A stretch of DNA of 64,000 nucleotides from Sedimenticola_A sp040506895 (lineage in GTDB: Bacteria; Pseudomonadota; Gammaproteobacteria; Chromatiales; Chromatiaceae): the NCBI GenBank assembly GCA_040506895.1, contig JBEVVY010000001.1:1736001-1800000 (forward strand). Reading direction: 5' to 3'. The translations under genes were made by a program, and so were the position numbers. Positions 1 to 8,000 of the stretch are shown one piece after another. Below the pieces are notes generated by a model. That model did not search any database. It saw only the letters and a list, made by a program, of their open reading frames with translations, and had not been told where the DNA came from. Every line of letters starts with the position of its first letter. The stretch's first letter is position 1.

Positions 1-73
1 GCTCAAGAAAATGCCTGAAGTCCTGGTACTCCTGCTCACTCAGCAGGTGACTGTGATCTGGGGTTCTATCCAT
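1..73 (-). CDS. cheR: CheR chemotaxis methyltransferase, N-terminal fragment
   Basis: Partial gene running off the left edge. From an ATG at 73-71 the minus strand is open to the window edge for 24 codons and reads MDRTPDHSHLLSEQEYQDFR, followed by HFLE. This resembles the N-terminal helical domain of CheR, which methylates chemoreceptor glutamates with S-adenosylmethionine. It lies 33 bases downstream of cheV on the same strand, and cheV-cheR is the usual order in Pseudomonas-like flagellar clusters. Only the N-terminus is visible, so the assignment rests on this short match and the context. Confidence 0.65.
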   Translation of the reverse strand, partial: MDRTPDHSHLLSEQEYQDFRHFLE

Positions 74-106
74 TGTTCCCACGCTTTACCGCTGCTGCAG
101 CCGGAT

Positions 107-1051
107 TCACTCTCCCTGTTCCAGCCCTGCGCCCAACGCGCCGAAGCGCTCTACAATCGTCTTCGCCAGTTCGTTCGGATCATACTTTGGAAGAAACTTG
201 TCGGCCCCCACGGTCTCAACCATCACCTCGTTGAACATGCCACTGAGGGATGAGTGCAGTACAACGTAAAGCGAATCCAGCGCAGGATCACCACGGATCT
301 CGGTGGTCAGTGTATATCCGTCCATGCGCGGCATTTCGATATCGGAGATCAGCATGGCCAGCCGGGAAGCGGGGTTTACGCCCTCCTCCACCCAACTCTT
401 GAGCGTGTCCAGAGCCTCCCTGCCGTCGTTGCAGAGTATGGCCTCTATGCCCAGTTGGTCGAGTACACCCTTCACCTGGTTCCGGGCGACAACGGAGTCA
501 TCCACTATCATCACCTGTGACAGCATGCCTTCCGCCTGGACCGGGTTGTCGACCGGCTCGGTGATATCCTCCGAGATACCGACAATTTCCTGCAGAATCC
601 GCTCCACGTCGATGATCTCTACCAGGTCATCACCAATATGGGCGACTGCCGTTACGTAGCTCTCACCCTGCTGGCCGGGGGCTGGTCCCACCTCTTCCCA
701 GCTCAGATTGACGATATGCTCAACGCCCGCCACCAGGAAGCCGAGTACCTTCTGGTTGTACTCGGTGATGATGACGAAACGGCCTGCGCCCTCCGCCAGG
801 GGGGCCTCCCCGATGGCCATGGAGAGATCGATGATGCTCACCGCCTCCCCCCTCACGGTGGCCAGTCCCTTTACCGCGGGGTTGGCACCGGGAAGACGCG
901 AGAGAGAACCGGGCGCCTGGATCACCTCGTGCACCTTGAAGACATTGATGCCGTAACGCTCGCTACCCCCAAGATTGAAGAGCAGCAGCTCCAGGCGGTT
1001 CTGTCCGGCAAGCTTGGTGCGCTGATCCACATTATCCAGAATACCCGCCAT
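107..1051 (-). CDS. cheV: Chemotaxis protein CheV (CheW-like domain plus receiver)
   Basis: CheV couples chemoreceptors to the CheA kinase through a CheW-like domain (about residues 10-165) and carries a C-terminal response-regulator receiver (about 180-305). The receiver shows the acidic pair in MIVDDS, the phospho-acceptor Asp in LISDIEMPRMDGY and the conserved Lys in KFLPKYDP. The start is placed at the ATG that gives MAGILDNVDQRTKLAGQNRL, the usual CheV N-terminus; an in-frame start at 1072 would add seven residues. Length (314 aa) is normal. It is divergent from flgA and is followed by cheR, as in polar-flagellate gammaproteobacteria. Confidence 0.95.
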   Translation of the reverse strand: MAGILDNVDQRTKLAGQNRLELLLFNLGGSERYGINVFKVHEVIQAPGSLSRLPGANPAVKGLATVRGEAVSIIDLSMAIGEAPLAEGAGRFVIITEYNQKVLGFLVAGVEHIVNLSWEEVGPAPGQQGESYVTAVAHIGDDLVEIIDVERILQEIVGISEDITEPVDNPVQAEGMLSQVMIVDDSVVARNQVKGVLDQLGIEAILCNDGREALDTLKSWVEEGVNPASRLAMLISDIEMPRMDGYTLTTEIRGDPALDSLYVVLHSSLSGMFNEVMVETVGADKFLPKYDPNELAKTIVERFGALGAGLEQGE

Positions 1052-1208
1052 TGGGCTGAACTCTCCTCTCAAACGTTACAGATCCAGGGTGTTCGACACC
1101 CTAAGCTTATGCAATTTAACGGCAATGAGCGAACAGAATTGACCCGGACCGGCCATTTACCCCACATGCATGATGAAAATACGGCATGCTGCTTGCATAT
1201 TTCCTGGT

Positions 1209-1979
1209 ATGAAGCAGAAACGTCAAAAGCCCGGCGCCGTGCGGGCAGCGGTACCCCGCAGACGGCCAGGGGTTCGTCTCTCTCACCTCCAGTGGCCAGC
1301 CCTGGTGGCCTGCCTCCTGTGGATCGCCACCAGCTTGCAGGCTGCGACCATGCAGTCTCATGAGAGTATTCGGCAGGCGGCGCGCAGCTACGCCGAGGGG
1401 CAGATCAGCCCATCCGATGCCCGCGTGGAGATCGAGGTGGGCAAGCTGGACAAACGCCTCAGACTGCACTCCTGCAGTGAAGCACTCGAGAGCTTCTCCC
1501 CCCCCGGCCGGCAGGGGGGCAGCAAACTGACCGTCGGCGTACGCTGCGAGGGCGACAAGCCCTGGACCATCTACGTGCCCGTGACCCTTGCCCAGTACAG
1601 GACCATCCTCGTCACCACCCGCGACCTGGCACGGGGAAGTACCATTGGCCAGGCGGATATCCGGCTTGAAGAGAGGGACGTCTCACGGCTTCGCCGGGGA
1701 TACTTCATGCAACCCTCCGAGGTGCTAGGAAAAAAGGTAAAACGCACCACCCGCAGAAACCAGGTCCTGCTGCCCAGTCAACTGACAGCCGCCACCGCGG
1801 TAGAAAGGGGCAGCATGGTGACAATCATGGCGAGAACCGGTGGCATACAGGTGCGCATGAAGGGCAAGGCCCTCTCCCGGGGGGCCGTCGGTGAGCGTAT
1901 CCAGGTACAGAATCTGAGTTCGCAGCGCAAAGTGGAAGCCACCGTGATCGAACCCGGTGTTGTAGAGGTGATACTCTAG
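1209..1979 (+). CDS. flgA: Flagellar basal body P-ring formation chaperone FlgA
   Basis: FlgA is a periplasmic chaperone for assembly of the FlgI P-ring around the flagellar rod. The product has a basic N-terminus and a hydrophobic signal segment ending near SLQA. Its C-terminal half is the SAF/ChapFlgA domain, with LARGSTIGQADIRLEERDV, the YFMQPSEVLGK stretch and the terminal VEATVIEPGVVEVIL. There is no strong ribosome-binding site at either the ATG at 1170 or the one at 1209; the later start gives 256 aa, nearer the family length. It is transcribed away from cheV and lies upstream of flgM and flgN, which supports the call. Confidence 0.93.
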   Translation: MKQKRQKPGAVRAAVPRRRPGVRLSHLQWPALVACLLWIATSLQAATMQSHESIRQAARSYAEGQISPSDARVEIEVGKLDKRLRLHSCSEALESFSPPGRQGGSKLTVGVRCEGDKPWTIYVPVTLAQYRTILVTTRDLARGSTIGQADIRLEERDVSRLRRGYFMQPSEVLGKKVKRTTRRNQVLLPSQLTAATAVERGSMVTIMARTGGIQVRMKGKALSRGAVGERIQVQNLSSQRKVEATVIEPGVVEVIL

Positions 1980-2025
1980 GGAGTGTGACCCAGGTCCTGG
2001 TTCAGCCGGCCGGCAGGGTCTCGAT

Positions 2026-2053
2026 TAAAGTTTTTGCCGATGAGTGCCGCTAA
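2026..2053 (+). promoter_or_regulatory. Putative sigma-28 (FliA) promoter for flgM
   Basis: TAAAGTTT at 2026-2033 is followed after 12 bases by GCCGCTAA at 2046-2053. This is close to the sigma-28 consensus TAAAGTTT-N11-GCCGATAA, with one extra spacer base and one mismatch. It ends 33 bases before the flgM start codon. A class III promoter here fits the known FliA-FlgM feedback loop. Confidence 0.55.
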
Positions 2054-2086
2054 TGATGTCAGGAAGATCCGTGAAAGGTTGAGTAC

Positions 2087-2410
2087 ATGAGTATCGATAT
2101 AAAAAGTCTGACGGGAAGCTCGGTTCAGGAGACCCGGAAGCGCGAACAACCCACCCAGGTCGGCGGCAACAATGCGGGTGCAGCGGCAGCGCCCTCTGGC
2201 GGTGAGGACAGGGTGACCCTGACCGGCGCCGTGGCCAAGCTGCAGGCCCTCGAGGCACGCCTGGCGGCGCTTCCCGTGGTGGACAGCCAACTGGTTCAGA
2301 ACGTCCAGCGGGCACTGGCAACGGGAAGTTTCCACTATGAACCCCAGACCGCTGCTGATAACCTTGTGGAACAGGAGAAAAACTTCGCCCTGATCAGCGG
2401 ATCCAAATAA
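2087..2410 (+). CDS. flgM: Anti-sigma-28 factor FlgM
   Basis: FlgM binds the flagellar sigma factor FliA and holds late genes off until the hook-basal body is complete, when FlgM is exported. The 107-aa product has the expected layout. The disordered N-terminal half, starting MSIDIKSLTG, is rich in Gly, Ala and Gln. The C-terminal half is helical and sigma-binding, from EDRVTLTGAVAKLQALEARL to VQRALATGSFHYEPQTAADN. It has its own candidate sigma-28 promoter and sits 6 bases upstream of flgN, the usual pairing. Confidence 0.95.
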   Translation: MSIDIKSLTGSSVQETRKREQPTQVGGNNAGAAAAPSGGEDRVTLTGAVAKLQALEARLAALPVVDSQLVQNVQRALATGSFHYEPQTAADNLVEQEKNFALISGSK

Positions 2411-2416
2411 CTGCCT

Positions 2417-2902
2417 ATGAGCCTCACTGCCGACCAACAGCAGACACTGACAAACCTGCTCAATGCTGAAGTGACCACTGCCAGGCAGCTGAAACAGCTG
2501 CTGGAAAAAGAGTACGAGGCCCTCACTGCCGGCAACCCCGAGCAGATTCTCGCCGTAACCCAGGAGAAAGACGCTGCGCTGCAGCAGATGCTACAACACG
2601 ACCGGGAACGCAACCGTTTCCTCGGCACCCTGCCGGTGGCAGCTGCAGCCGGGGAACTGGGCAAGATCCTGGATACCCTCTCACCGGAGAGTTCCGCCAG
2701 CAGTGCGTGGCAGGAACTGCAGGGACTCGCCGAAGCGCTTCACCAGCAGAACACCATCAATGGAGGGATGGTCGCCATCGGACAGCGACATACACGGCAG
2801 GCCCTGGATATACTGAGTGGCCGGACGCACGATGGGGACACCTATGGGCCTGAAGGAGAACAGCGCCAGGGTGCGTCCACAGACCCACTGGGCAAGGCCT
2901 GA
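2417..2902 (+). CDS. flgN: Flagellar export chaperone FlgN
   Basis: FlgN is the cytoplasmic export chaperone for the hook-filament junction proteins FlgK and FlgL. The 161-aa product is almost all helix, with a long N-terminal coiled-coil-like region (LTNLLNAEVTTARQLKQLLE and onward) and a Gln-rich C-terminal helix (ALHQQNTINGGMVAIGQRHT) typical of the family. It follows flgM at a 6-base gap, so translation is probably coupled. Sequence conservation in FlgN is low, so the call leans on size, helicity and the flgM neighbour. Confidence 0.88.
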   Translation: MSLTADQQQTLTNLLNAEVTTARQLKQLLEKEYEALTAGNPEQILAVTQEKDAALQQMLQHDRERNRFLGTLPVAAAAGELGKILDTLSPESSASSAWQELQGLAEALHQQNTINGGMVAIGQRHTRQALDILSGRTHDGDTYGPEGEQRQGASTDPLGKA

Positions 2903-2949
2903 TAACAAAAACAACAACCCTTCAGTCTCTCCAGACCAGTAGTCGAAAC

Positions 2950-3705
2950 ATGATCAAGGCACTTCAGCGCAAGAAGAAACAGCCAAAGCGTTCAGACAGC
3001 GACGGCAACTTCATAACCAACGCGGGGCGTATCGCATCCCTTCTTCACCAGGCCAGCAAGGCTCCTATCCTCTTCAACGCCAAGTTCAAGACACATGGCG
3101 GCCCCTTCAATACCGCCGTCATGCGGGTCAAGGAGGAGGAGAACTACATCATCCTGGACGAGATCACCCCGAAGGAGAGCCACCAGCTGTTCCTGAGTGA
3201 AAAGCGTATCCGGATGCTGGGCTACTTGCACGGGGTCGAGATGAGCTTCGAGACCGAATTGCTGGACCACGGCATCCACGAGGGGATCCGCTTCTACAAG
3301 ACCTCGATGCCGGAGAAGCTGTTTTACCTGCAGCGTCGCGCCGACCACCGTGTACCGACCACCGGGATACGCATCCCTTTCCAGGCGCGCCGGGCCAACG
3401 GGCTGGACCAGTACGTCCACGGCTACCTGAGCGACCTGTCGTTGGGCGGCATCGGTATCATTCTGGAGGAGGCGACCTACCTGCGCACCGGAGACACCCT
3501 GCCGACCTGCACCATCACCCTGCCGAATGAAGCGGGCGATGTGATCTTCTCTCTCGAGATACGTTTCGCCAGCAAGGCCCAGTACAAGCGCAGGGTACGG
3601 CTCGGTGGCGCATTCCAGAAACTGGACAGGGAATCAAAGCAGAAAATCAGGAAACTGATCAACGAACTGGAGCGTGCCCAGCTGAAACGACTCAGGGGGG
3701 GATGA
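2950..3705 (+). CDS. ycgR: YcgR-type flagellar brake protein (PilZ domain)
   Basis: The N-terminal YcgR-like domain (about residues 20-125) precedes a PilZ domain (about 128-245). The c-di-GMP binding elements are visible: an RxxxR-type motif in QRRADHRVP and DLSLGGIG, the (D/N)xSxxG motif. YcgR proteins bind c-di-GMP and act on the flagellar motor to slow swimming. Its position directly after flgMN matches the usual flgN-ycgR order. The 3' end comes within 6 bases of the convergent glycosyltransferase gene. Function is family knowledge; both binding motifs are intact. Confidence 0.9.
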   Translation: MIKALQRKKKQPKRSDSDGNFITNAGRIASLLHQASKAPILFNAKFKTHGGPFNTAVMRVKEEENYIILDEITPKESHQLFLSEKRIRMLGYLHGVEMSFETELLDHGIHEGIRFYKTSMPEKLFYLQRRADHRVPTTGIRIPFQARRANGLDQYVHGYLSDLSLGGIGIILEEATYLRTGDTLPTCTITLPNEAGDVIFSLEIRFASKAQYKRRVRLGGAFQKLDRESKQKIRKLINELERAQLKRLRGG

Positions 3706-3710
3706 CAGTC

Positions 3711-4334
3711 TCAGCCTGTCCCGGCCAGCTGCCGGTAGCGGACCAGGTCTTCCGGCCGATCGATATCCCAGAGCGTATCCAGCTCCTGCCAACACCATCC
3801 GAGAGCGTCCAGCCTCTGACGGGTGAGTTCCAGCACCCTGCTGCCACCCCAGGGGATCTCCTGGAAAAGGGCGTTGTCGAAACGCTTCAGCCCGAGCAGC
3901 ACATAACCGCCATCCTCCGCGGGCCCCAGCACGGCATCAGCGCCCTGGTGCAGCCATTGCAGCGTCTGCCGCAGGTGATTCACAGAGAGCTGCGGGCAGT
4001 CGCCACCGATAAGCACCACCGCATCGGATAATACCAGCGCATCTGCTGCCGCAAAGGCCATTCTTTCACCCAGGTCCGCGCCCTGCTGTACTTTCAGGTC
4101 AATGCCATGCTCCCTGCTGAACGCGTTGAACAGGGGGTGATCTGTATCCGGTGCACACCAGCACTCAACCGGCAGATCCGCCAGCCGTGAAAATTTTGTG
4201 ACCGTGTCACTGAGCAGCCGGGCATAGAGATCCGCCGCCCCCTCATGACCCAGCAGAGGTGCGAGCCGTGTCTTGGCCAGGCCGGCCACAGGGGCCTTGG
4301 CAAAAATCAGGAGTTTTGAGTCGAGGAACTGCAT
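3711..4334 (-). CDS. DUF2064 / CofC-like glycosyltransferase of the rSAM-selenodomain system
   Basis: A 207-aa nucleotidyl/glycosyltransferase-like protein of the type known as transferase 1, rSAM/selenodomain-associated (DUF2064). It shows a Rossmann-like start (LLIFAKAPVAGLAKTRLAP), an acidic metal site in LIGGDCPQLS and AEDGGYVLLGLKR. The start is the ATG at 4334, giving MQFLDSKLLIFAKAP; a longer frame upstream lies inside the neighbour. It overlaps the end of the upstream transferase by 28 bases and is the last gene of a three-gene operon with an ArsS-type radical SAM protein. The substrate is unknown. Confidence 0.85.
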   Translation of the reverse strand: MQFLDSKLLIFAKAPVAGLAKTRLAPLLGHEGAADLYARLLSDTVTKFSRLADLPVECWCAPDTDHPLFNAFSREHGIDLKVQQGADLGERMAFAAADALVLSDAVVLIGGDCPQLSVNHLRQTLQWLHQGADAVLGPAEDGGYVLLGLKRFDNALFQEIPWGGSRVLELTRQRLDALGWCWQELDTLWDIDRPEDLVRYRQLAGTG

Positions 4335-5023
4335 TGACGGTAGAGTTGGGCCAGTTTGCCGGGATCGGCACCCAGCGCATAGGCCAGGCGCAGCCACCAC
4401 ATGCGCAGAACGGTTGCCAGGATCCCATGACGCTCCCAGCGCCGGCTCGATGTGCCGATGCGCTGGCGCAGACACTCGGGTCGTGCCATTTTCTTGAGCC
4501 GCTTGCTAAGAGCAATATCTTCCATCAGCGGGATCTCGGGGAAACACCCGGCACTGTAAAAGGCGTGTCGCCTGACAAAGATGCCCTGGTCTCCGGTAGC
4601 GATGCCGGTAATACGCGACCGCCAGTTCATCATGAACTCCACCAGCCGCAGGCCCCGCTGGCTGCCTGACAGGGCGACATCGAAGCGTCCCCAGCAGCTC
4701 TCCACCGAGGTCAACGTGGAAGCCATGGCATCGATTGCGTCGCAACAGATGGTGCTGTCTGCATGCAGAAACCAGAAAATGTCTCCACTGGCGGCCCGGG
4801 CACCCTCGTTCAACTGTCGCGCCCTTCCCCGCTGCGAGTAGATCAGCTGGTCCACATAGGGCACCGCCAGGTTAACGGTTGCATCACGACTGCCGCCATC
4901 CACGAGAATCAGCTCATGACCCGCATCACGCAGGGGCTGCAGGCTCTTGAGCAGACCCTGGATCACCGCCGCCTCATCGAGACAGGGTATTACAACCGAA
5001 AGCCGGTCGCCGTTCACGGTCAC
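4307..5023 (-). CDS. GT2 glycosyltransferase of the rSAM-selenodomain system
   Basis: A 238-aa family 2 glycosyltransferase-like protein, matching transferase 2, rSAM/selenodomain-associated. It has the GT-A opening LSVVIPCLDEAAVIQGLL, ELILVDGGSRD, the donor-site region FWFLHADS and a C-terminal region GILATVLRMWWLRLAYALG. The start is taken as GTG at 5023, which overlaps the TGA of the upstream radical SAM gene as GTGA. That is a clear coupling signal, and upstream codons in this frame lie within that gene. This family occurs almost always beside the other two genes here; the product sugar or cofactor is not known. Confidence 0.85.
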   Translation of the reverse strand: MTVNGDRLSVVIPCLDEAAVIQGLLKSLQPLRDAGHELILVDGGSRDATVNLAVPYVDQLIYSQRGRARQLNEGARAASGDIFWFLHADSTICCDAIDAMASTLTSVESCWGRFDVALSGSQRGLRLVEFMMNWRSRITGIATGDQGIFVRRHAFYSAGCFPEIPLMEDIALSKRLKKMARPECLRQRIGTSSRRWERHGILATVLRMWWLRLAYALGADPGKLAQLYRQCSSSTQNS

Positions 5024-5985
5024 TCGCCCAATGCTCCACCGCAGCTGCTGCCCTGGCCTGCCGTGCAACCGTAGCAGTGTTCGGCCGTTTTGATCGGCAA
5101 CATGGTCAGATCGACCTCCATGAGATCCGATATATGGGGCCGCTTGTTGCCATCCGTTTCCAGATGCATACCGAGCATCTGGTTGAAGTCGCAGTCGTAG
5201 ACGTACCCCTGCCAGTCCACGCTGACCAGGTTACGGCACATCACCGTGGCCAGGTTGCAACTGCTGTAGGACTCCTTCAGCAACTGCATGTAGGGGTGAA
5301 ACTCACCCTTCGAGAGCAGCATGCTGCCAAACCGGCTGATTGGCATATTGGTTATTGTGAAGAGCTGGTTGAAACGGATGCCATATTCTTCAAACAGCCG
5401 TTTCTTGTAATCCGCCTCCAGGTCACTCTGGGATGGTGGCAGGGTCGCCCCCTGGGGATTGAACACCAGGTTGAGTAGAAGACCGCTCCCCTCCTGGCCG
5501 TAACCCAGGGCATTCAGCCGTCTCAGGCCCGCAATACTCGCCTCGAAAACCCCCTTTCCACGCTGGTTGTCCACATTCTCTTCCAGGTAGCAGGGCAGGG
5601 AAGCGACGATCTCAACCTGTTGGGCGGCGAGAAAATCCGCCAGGCTCTCCTGCCCCGGCTCCTCGAGCACCGTGAGATTACACCTGTCCATCACCCGCAC
5701 TCCCCGCCGGCGCACCTGCTCCACGAGGTATCGGAAATCGGGATTGAGCTCTGGCGCACCACCGGTCAGATCCAGGGCTGCCACCCCCTTGCGATCGATG
5801 AAGGCGAGTAGCGCATCCATCGTCTCACGATCCATCAGTTCAGTACGTTTCGGTCCTGCGTTGACGTGACAGTGCTTGCAGGTCTGGTTACAGAGGTAAC
5901 CCAGGTTGACCTGCAGGGTCTCCAGCTGGGCTCTGTTGATTTCAGGAAAAGTGGTTGGAAAAAGGAGCTTGGCGGTATTGAGCAT
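5020..5985 (-). CDS. arsS: ArsS-type radical SAM/Cys-rich domain protein
   Basis: A 321-aa radical SAM protein with the cluster-binding CNQTCKHC motif at Cys32, Cys36 and Cys39. It has LDLTGGAPELNP downstream and a C-terminal Cys-rich domain ending CYGCTAGQGSSCGG. This is the family called arsenosugar biosynthesis ArsS or radical SAM/Cys-rich (some members carry selenocysteine). Here the conserved positions are all Cys, and the frame stops at TGA 5022-5020 after GALGE. No arsM methyltransferase is adjacent, so an arsenosugar role is unproved. It is the first gene of an overlapping operon with two sugar transferases. Confidence 0.88.
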   Translation of the reverse strand: MLNTAKLLFPTTFPEINRAQLETLQVNLGYLCNQTCKHCHVNAGPKRTELMDRETMDALLAFIDRKGVAALDLTGGAPELNPDFRYLVEQVRRRGVRVMDRCNLTVLEEPGQESLADFLAAQQVEIVASLPCYLEENVDNQRGKGVFEASIAGLRRLNALGYGQEGSGLLLNLVFNPQGATLPPSQSDLEADYKKRLFEEYGIRFNQLFTITNMPISRFGSMLLSKGEFHPYMQLLKESYSSCNLATVMCRNLVSVDWQGYVYDCDFNQMLGMHLETDGNKRPHISDLMEVDLTMLPIKTAEHCYGCTAGQGSSCGGALGE

Positions 5986-6139
5986 AGAAAATCGGTCAAA
6001 CGTGATAATGGGCCTATGGTATTAGGCAACTTCGCCCACGACAAGGTTGCCAGCATACCGGTTACAGATGTTAAAATAGCCTCTCGCCCGAAACGCCCGA
6101 TTGATTTTCACTTTGAAGTCTACAGGGCAAATCCAGTAC

Positions 6140-6216
6140 GCCCCTGTAGCTCAGCAGGATAGAGCATCCGCCTCCTAAGCGGAAGGTCACACGTTCGAAT
6201 CGTGTCAGGGGCGCCA
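6140..6216 (+). tRNA. tRNA-Arg (anticodon CCT)
   Basis: A complete cloverleaf can be drawn. The acceptor stem GCCCCTG pairs with CAGGGGC, the D arm contains AGCTCAGCAGGATAGAGC, and the anticodon stem CCGC/GCGG flanks a loop with CCT. The T arm contains GTTCGAATC, and a genomic CCA ends at 6216. CCT reads AGG arginine codons. tRNA-Arg genes are common integration sites, and the DNA following this one is lower in GC and carries an IS element. Confidence 0.97.
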
Positions 6217-6383
6217 TTTAACATCGCAAGAAAATCAGTATCTTACCGGGTAGTAGACCGGGTAGGACCTGGTTTTCTTTCATCCAAACCTGGCATAGTT
6301 CTCTGATTCAAGGCAATCTGCCGGCCAGGAACATTCCGCGCCGTAGAATATCGATCTCCACTCAATCGCGACTAATCCCTTTT

Positions 6384-6815
6384 TTACTTTACGGTAATGG
6401 TGATCTTTTCCGAGTAAAGGGGAGGATCCTGAGGTTCATGATCCTCGTCTCCCAGCAAAAGCTGCAGCGTGTGCTGACCTGCCGGGAGTTCCAGGACAGT
6501 GTGCGTCTCCCCTTCATCAAAATGGAGAAAATGCTCATTCCTGGGTATCGCGTCTTCAAGATCAGGCAGGGCCGGAACATCAATCAATAGATGATGATGC
6601 CCCGCATAGTGACGAATCTTACCCTGAGTCCCGGCAGGCGTAATACCAAAGCCTTCAATACCGAACTGCACAACAAAAGGGCTTTCGACCACCGAGCCAT
6701 TTTCAATCCCGATGAAGAACACTCTCGCGTCATCGGGAGGGGTGTGTGCCCATGCAGCGGGCAAGAGTGACATGGCCAATGCACAACCCATCACTGTCGA
6801 AGTATTCTTGCCCAT
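6384..6815 (-). CDS. DUF4399 exported protein
   Basis: The start is taken as the ATG giving MGKNTSTVMGCALAMSLLPA, which makes a normal signal peptide ending near AWAH; an in-frame start at 6845 only adds residues overlapping the upstream gene. The mature part has the DUF4399 features: FFIGIENGSVVESPFVVQF, IRHYAGHHHLLID and the C-terminal ELPAGQHTLQLLLGDEDH. The family has no established role; the HHH patch suggests metal binding (inference). It lies 16 bases downstream of the DUF411 gene on the same strand, a probable operon. Confidence 0.85.
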   Translation of the reverse strand: MGKNTSTVMGCALAMSLLPAAWAHTPPDDARVFFIGIENGSVVESPFVVQFGIEGFGITPAGTQGKIRHYAGHHHLLIDVPALPDLEDAIPRNEHFLHFDEGETHTVLELPAGQHTLQLLLGDEDHEPQDPPLYSEKITITVK

Positions 6816-6831
6816 TGTATTTCCTTTGTTA

Positions 6832-7323
6832 TCAGCGGCTGGCATAGACAGATGTCTTGCCGCTTTCGGTGAATGTCACGATGTTGTAATCATCTTTTCT
6901 CGGCCCCTCCATGCCAGGTGACCCCATGGGCATACCAGGCACTGACAATCCCTTGATCTGCGGCTTTTCCCTGAGCATTTTTGAAATCAGATCGGCTGGC
7001 ACATGTCCTTCGATAACATAGCCATTCACTTTCGCAGTGTGACAGGACTGCAGTCGGCGCGGCACACCCAGCTCCTGTTTTATTTCACTCATAATATTCT
7101 TGTCATGCGCCTGGACTGAAAATCCGTTTTTCTCCAGGTGCTTTATCCAGTCGTTGCAGCAACCGCAGGTTGGGCTTTTATATACCACTATCTCTTCTGC
7201 ACTGGCCGTATTTTTAAGCGCCAGCCAAGCGCCAAGTGATAATGTAATGGCTGTAATAAACCATACAATTACATCGGGACGTACAAAGGTCTTTTTAGAC
7301 GAGGTCGTTTGTTTCTGTTTCAT
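6832..7323 (-). CDS. DUF411 (CopG-like) metal-binding protein
   Basis: A 163-aa protein with one N-terminal membrane anchor or signal (VIVWFITAITLSLGAWLAL) and a DUF411 domain. The domain begins IVVYKSPTCGCCNDWIKHLE and has a later Cys/His pair in LQSCHTAKVNGYVIEGHVP. DUF411 proteins, including CopG of copper-resistance clusters, have a thioredoxin-like fold and bind copper through the CxCC cluster. Beside it are a DUF4399 gene and a Cys/His/Met-rich exported protein, so a small periplasmic copper-handling set is likely (inference). Confidence 0.85.
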   Translation of the reverse strand: MKQKQTTSSKKTFVRPDVIVWFITAITLSLGAWLALKNTASAEEIVVYKSPTCGCCNDWIKHLEKNGFSVQAHDKNIMSEIKQELGVPRRLQSCHTAKVNGYVIEGHVPADLISKMLREKPQIKGLSVPGMPMGSPGMEGPRKDDYNIVTFTESGKTSVYASR

Positions 7324-7469
7324 ACGAATAGTCTCTTGTAGTATTTATCGCCAGTTTGGGACTCGGAGCGTTTCACTCTGAACAAAGCCATGGCATTGCA
7401 AGGTCTCCCCACCATGGAAGGCCAATACCATGTCAAATCACCACATCGAAAGATGCAGCAAAAACGTTC

Positions 7470-7832
7470 TCAAGAGATGGCTAGGGGTGGTCGGAGTAAA
7501 GAGGAAATAACCGGATCCGGTAATGGACTGGAGATATAGACGGCAAAAACCTTCCCGGAGGTAAAGTCGTATTCCGTCAGGCTATGCAGACAAGAGGGTG
7601 AAGGCGATGATACGGCTTCGCAATGATCGCTACAGCAAGAGTCCTCAGATGAAGCATGATCTGTTTTCTCAGGGGACTGGGAGTGATCCATCGTAGTTGG
7701 CATTGCGGTATGCATGGACCCACTCATGCATTCATCTGAATGGATAACAAAGCTATACACGGAGGTGAACGGCATCATAACCAGCGTTATCGCCAGCAGG
7801 AAAATGATCTGTTTTCTGAAGCCGGTTCTCAT
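7470..7832 (-). CDS. Exported Cys/His/Met-rich small protein, function unknown
   Basis: A 120-aa product with an N-terminal signal segment (QIIFLLAITLVMMPFTSVYS). A central stretch from about residue 31 to 81 is dense in possible metal ligands: DECMSGSMHTAMPTTMDHSQ and then SSEDSCCSDHCEA. I do not recognise the family. The composition and the DUF411 gene 146 bases downstream on the same strand point to periplasmic metal binding, as seen for small proteins of copper-resistance regions; this is inference. Base composition is less GC-rich than in core genes. Confidence 0.6.
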   Translation of the reverse strand: MRTGFRKQIIFLLAITLVMMPFTSVYSFVIHSDECMSGSMHTAMPTTMDHSQSPEKTDHASSEDSCCSDHCEAVSSPSPSCLHSLTEYDFTSGKVFAVYISSPLPDPVISSLLRPPLAIS

Positions 7833-8000
7833 ATCCGAATTTGCAACAACCCCTGCATCTCATCAGGCTGTGGAATCGAGCAACCGACGCTCGATACTCT
7901 TCTGCCACATTTCATAATTAGGGAGTGGATCGCTCTGAAAGTTCCCTTGAACCAGGTACCAGTCCACTATATCTTTTTTGTAACTAGCTGATAAGGAATG

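Noticed and set aside
5020..5022. TGA at the end of the arsS gene as a selenocysteine codon
   Set aside because: The conserved Cys positions are already Cys, the TGA is after GALGE and overlaps the next gene's GTG start, so it is an ordinary stop.
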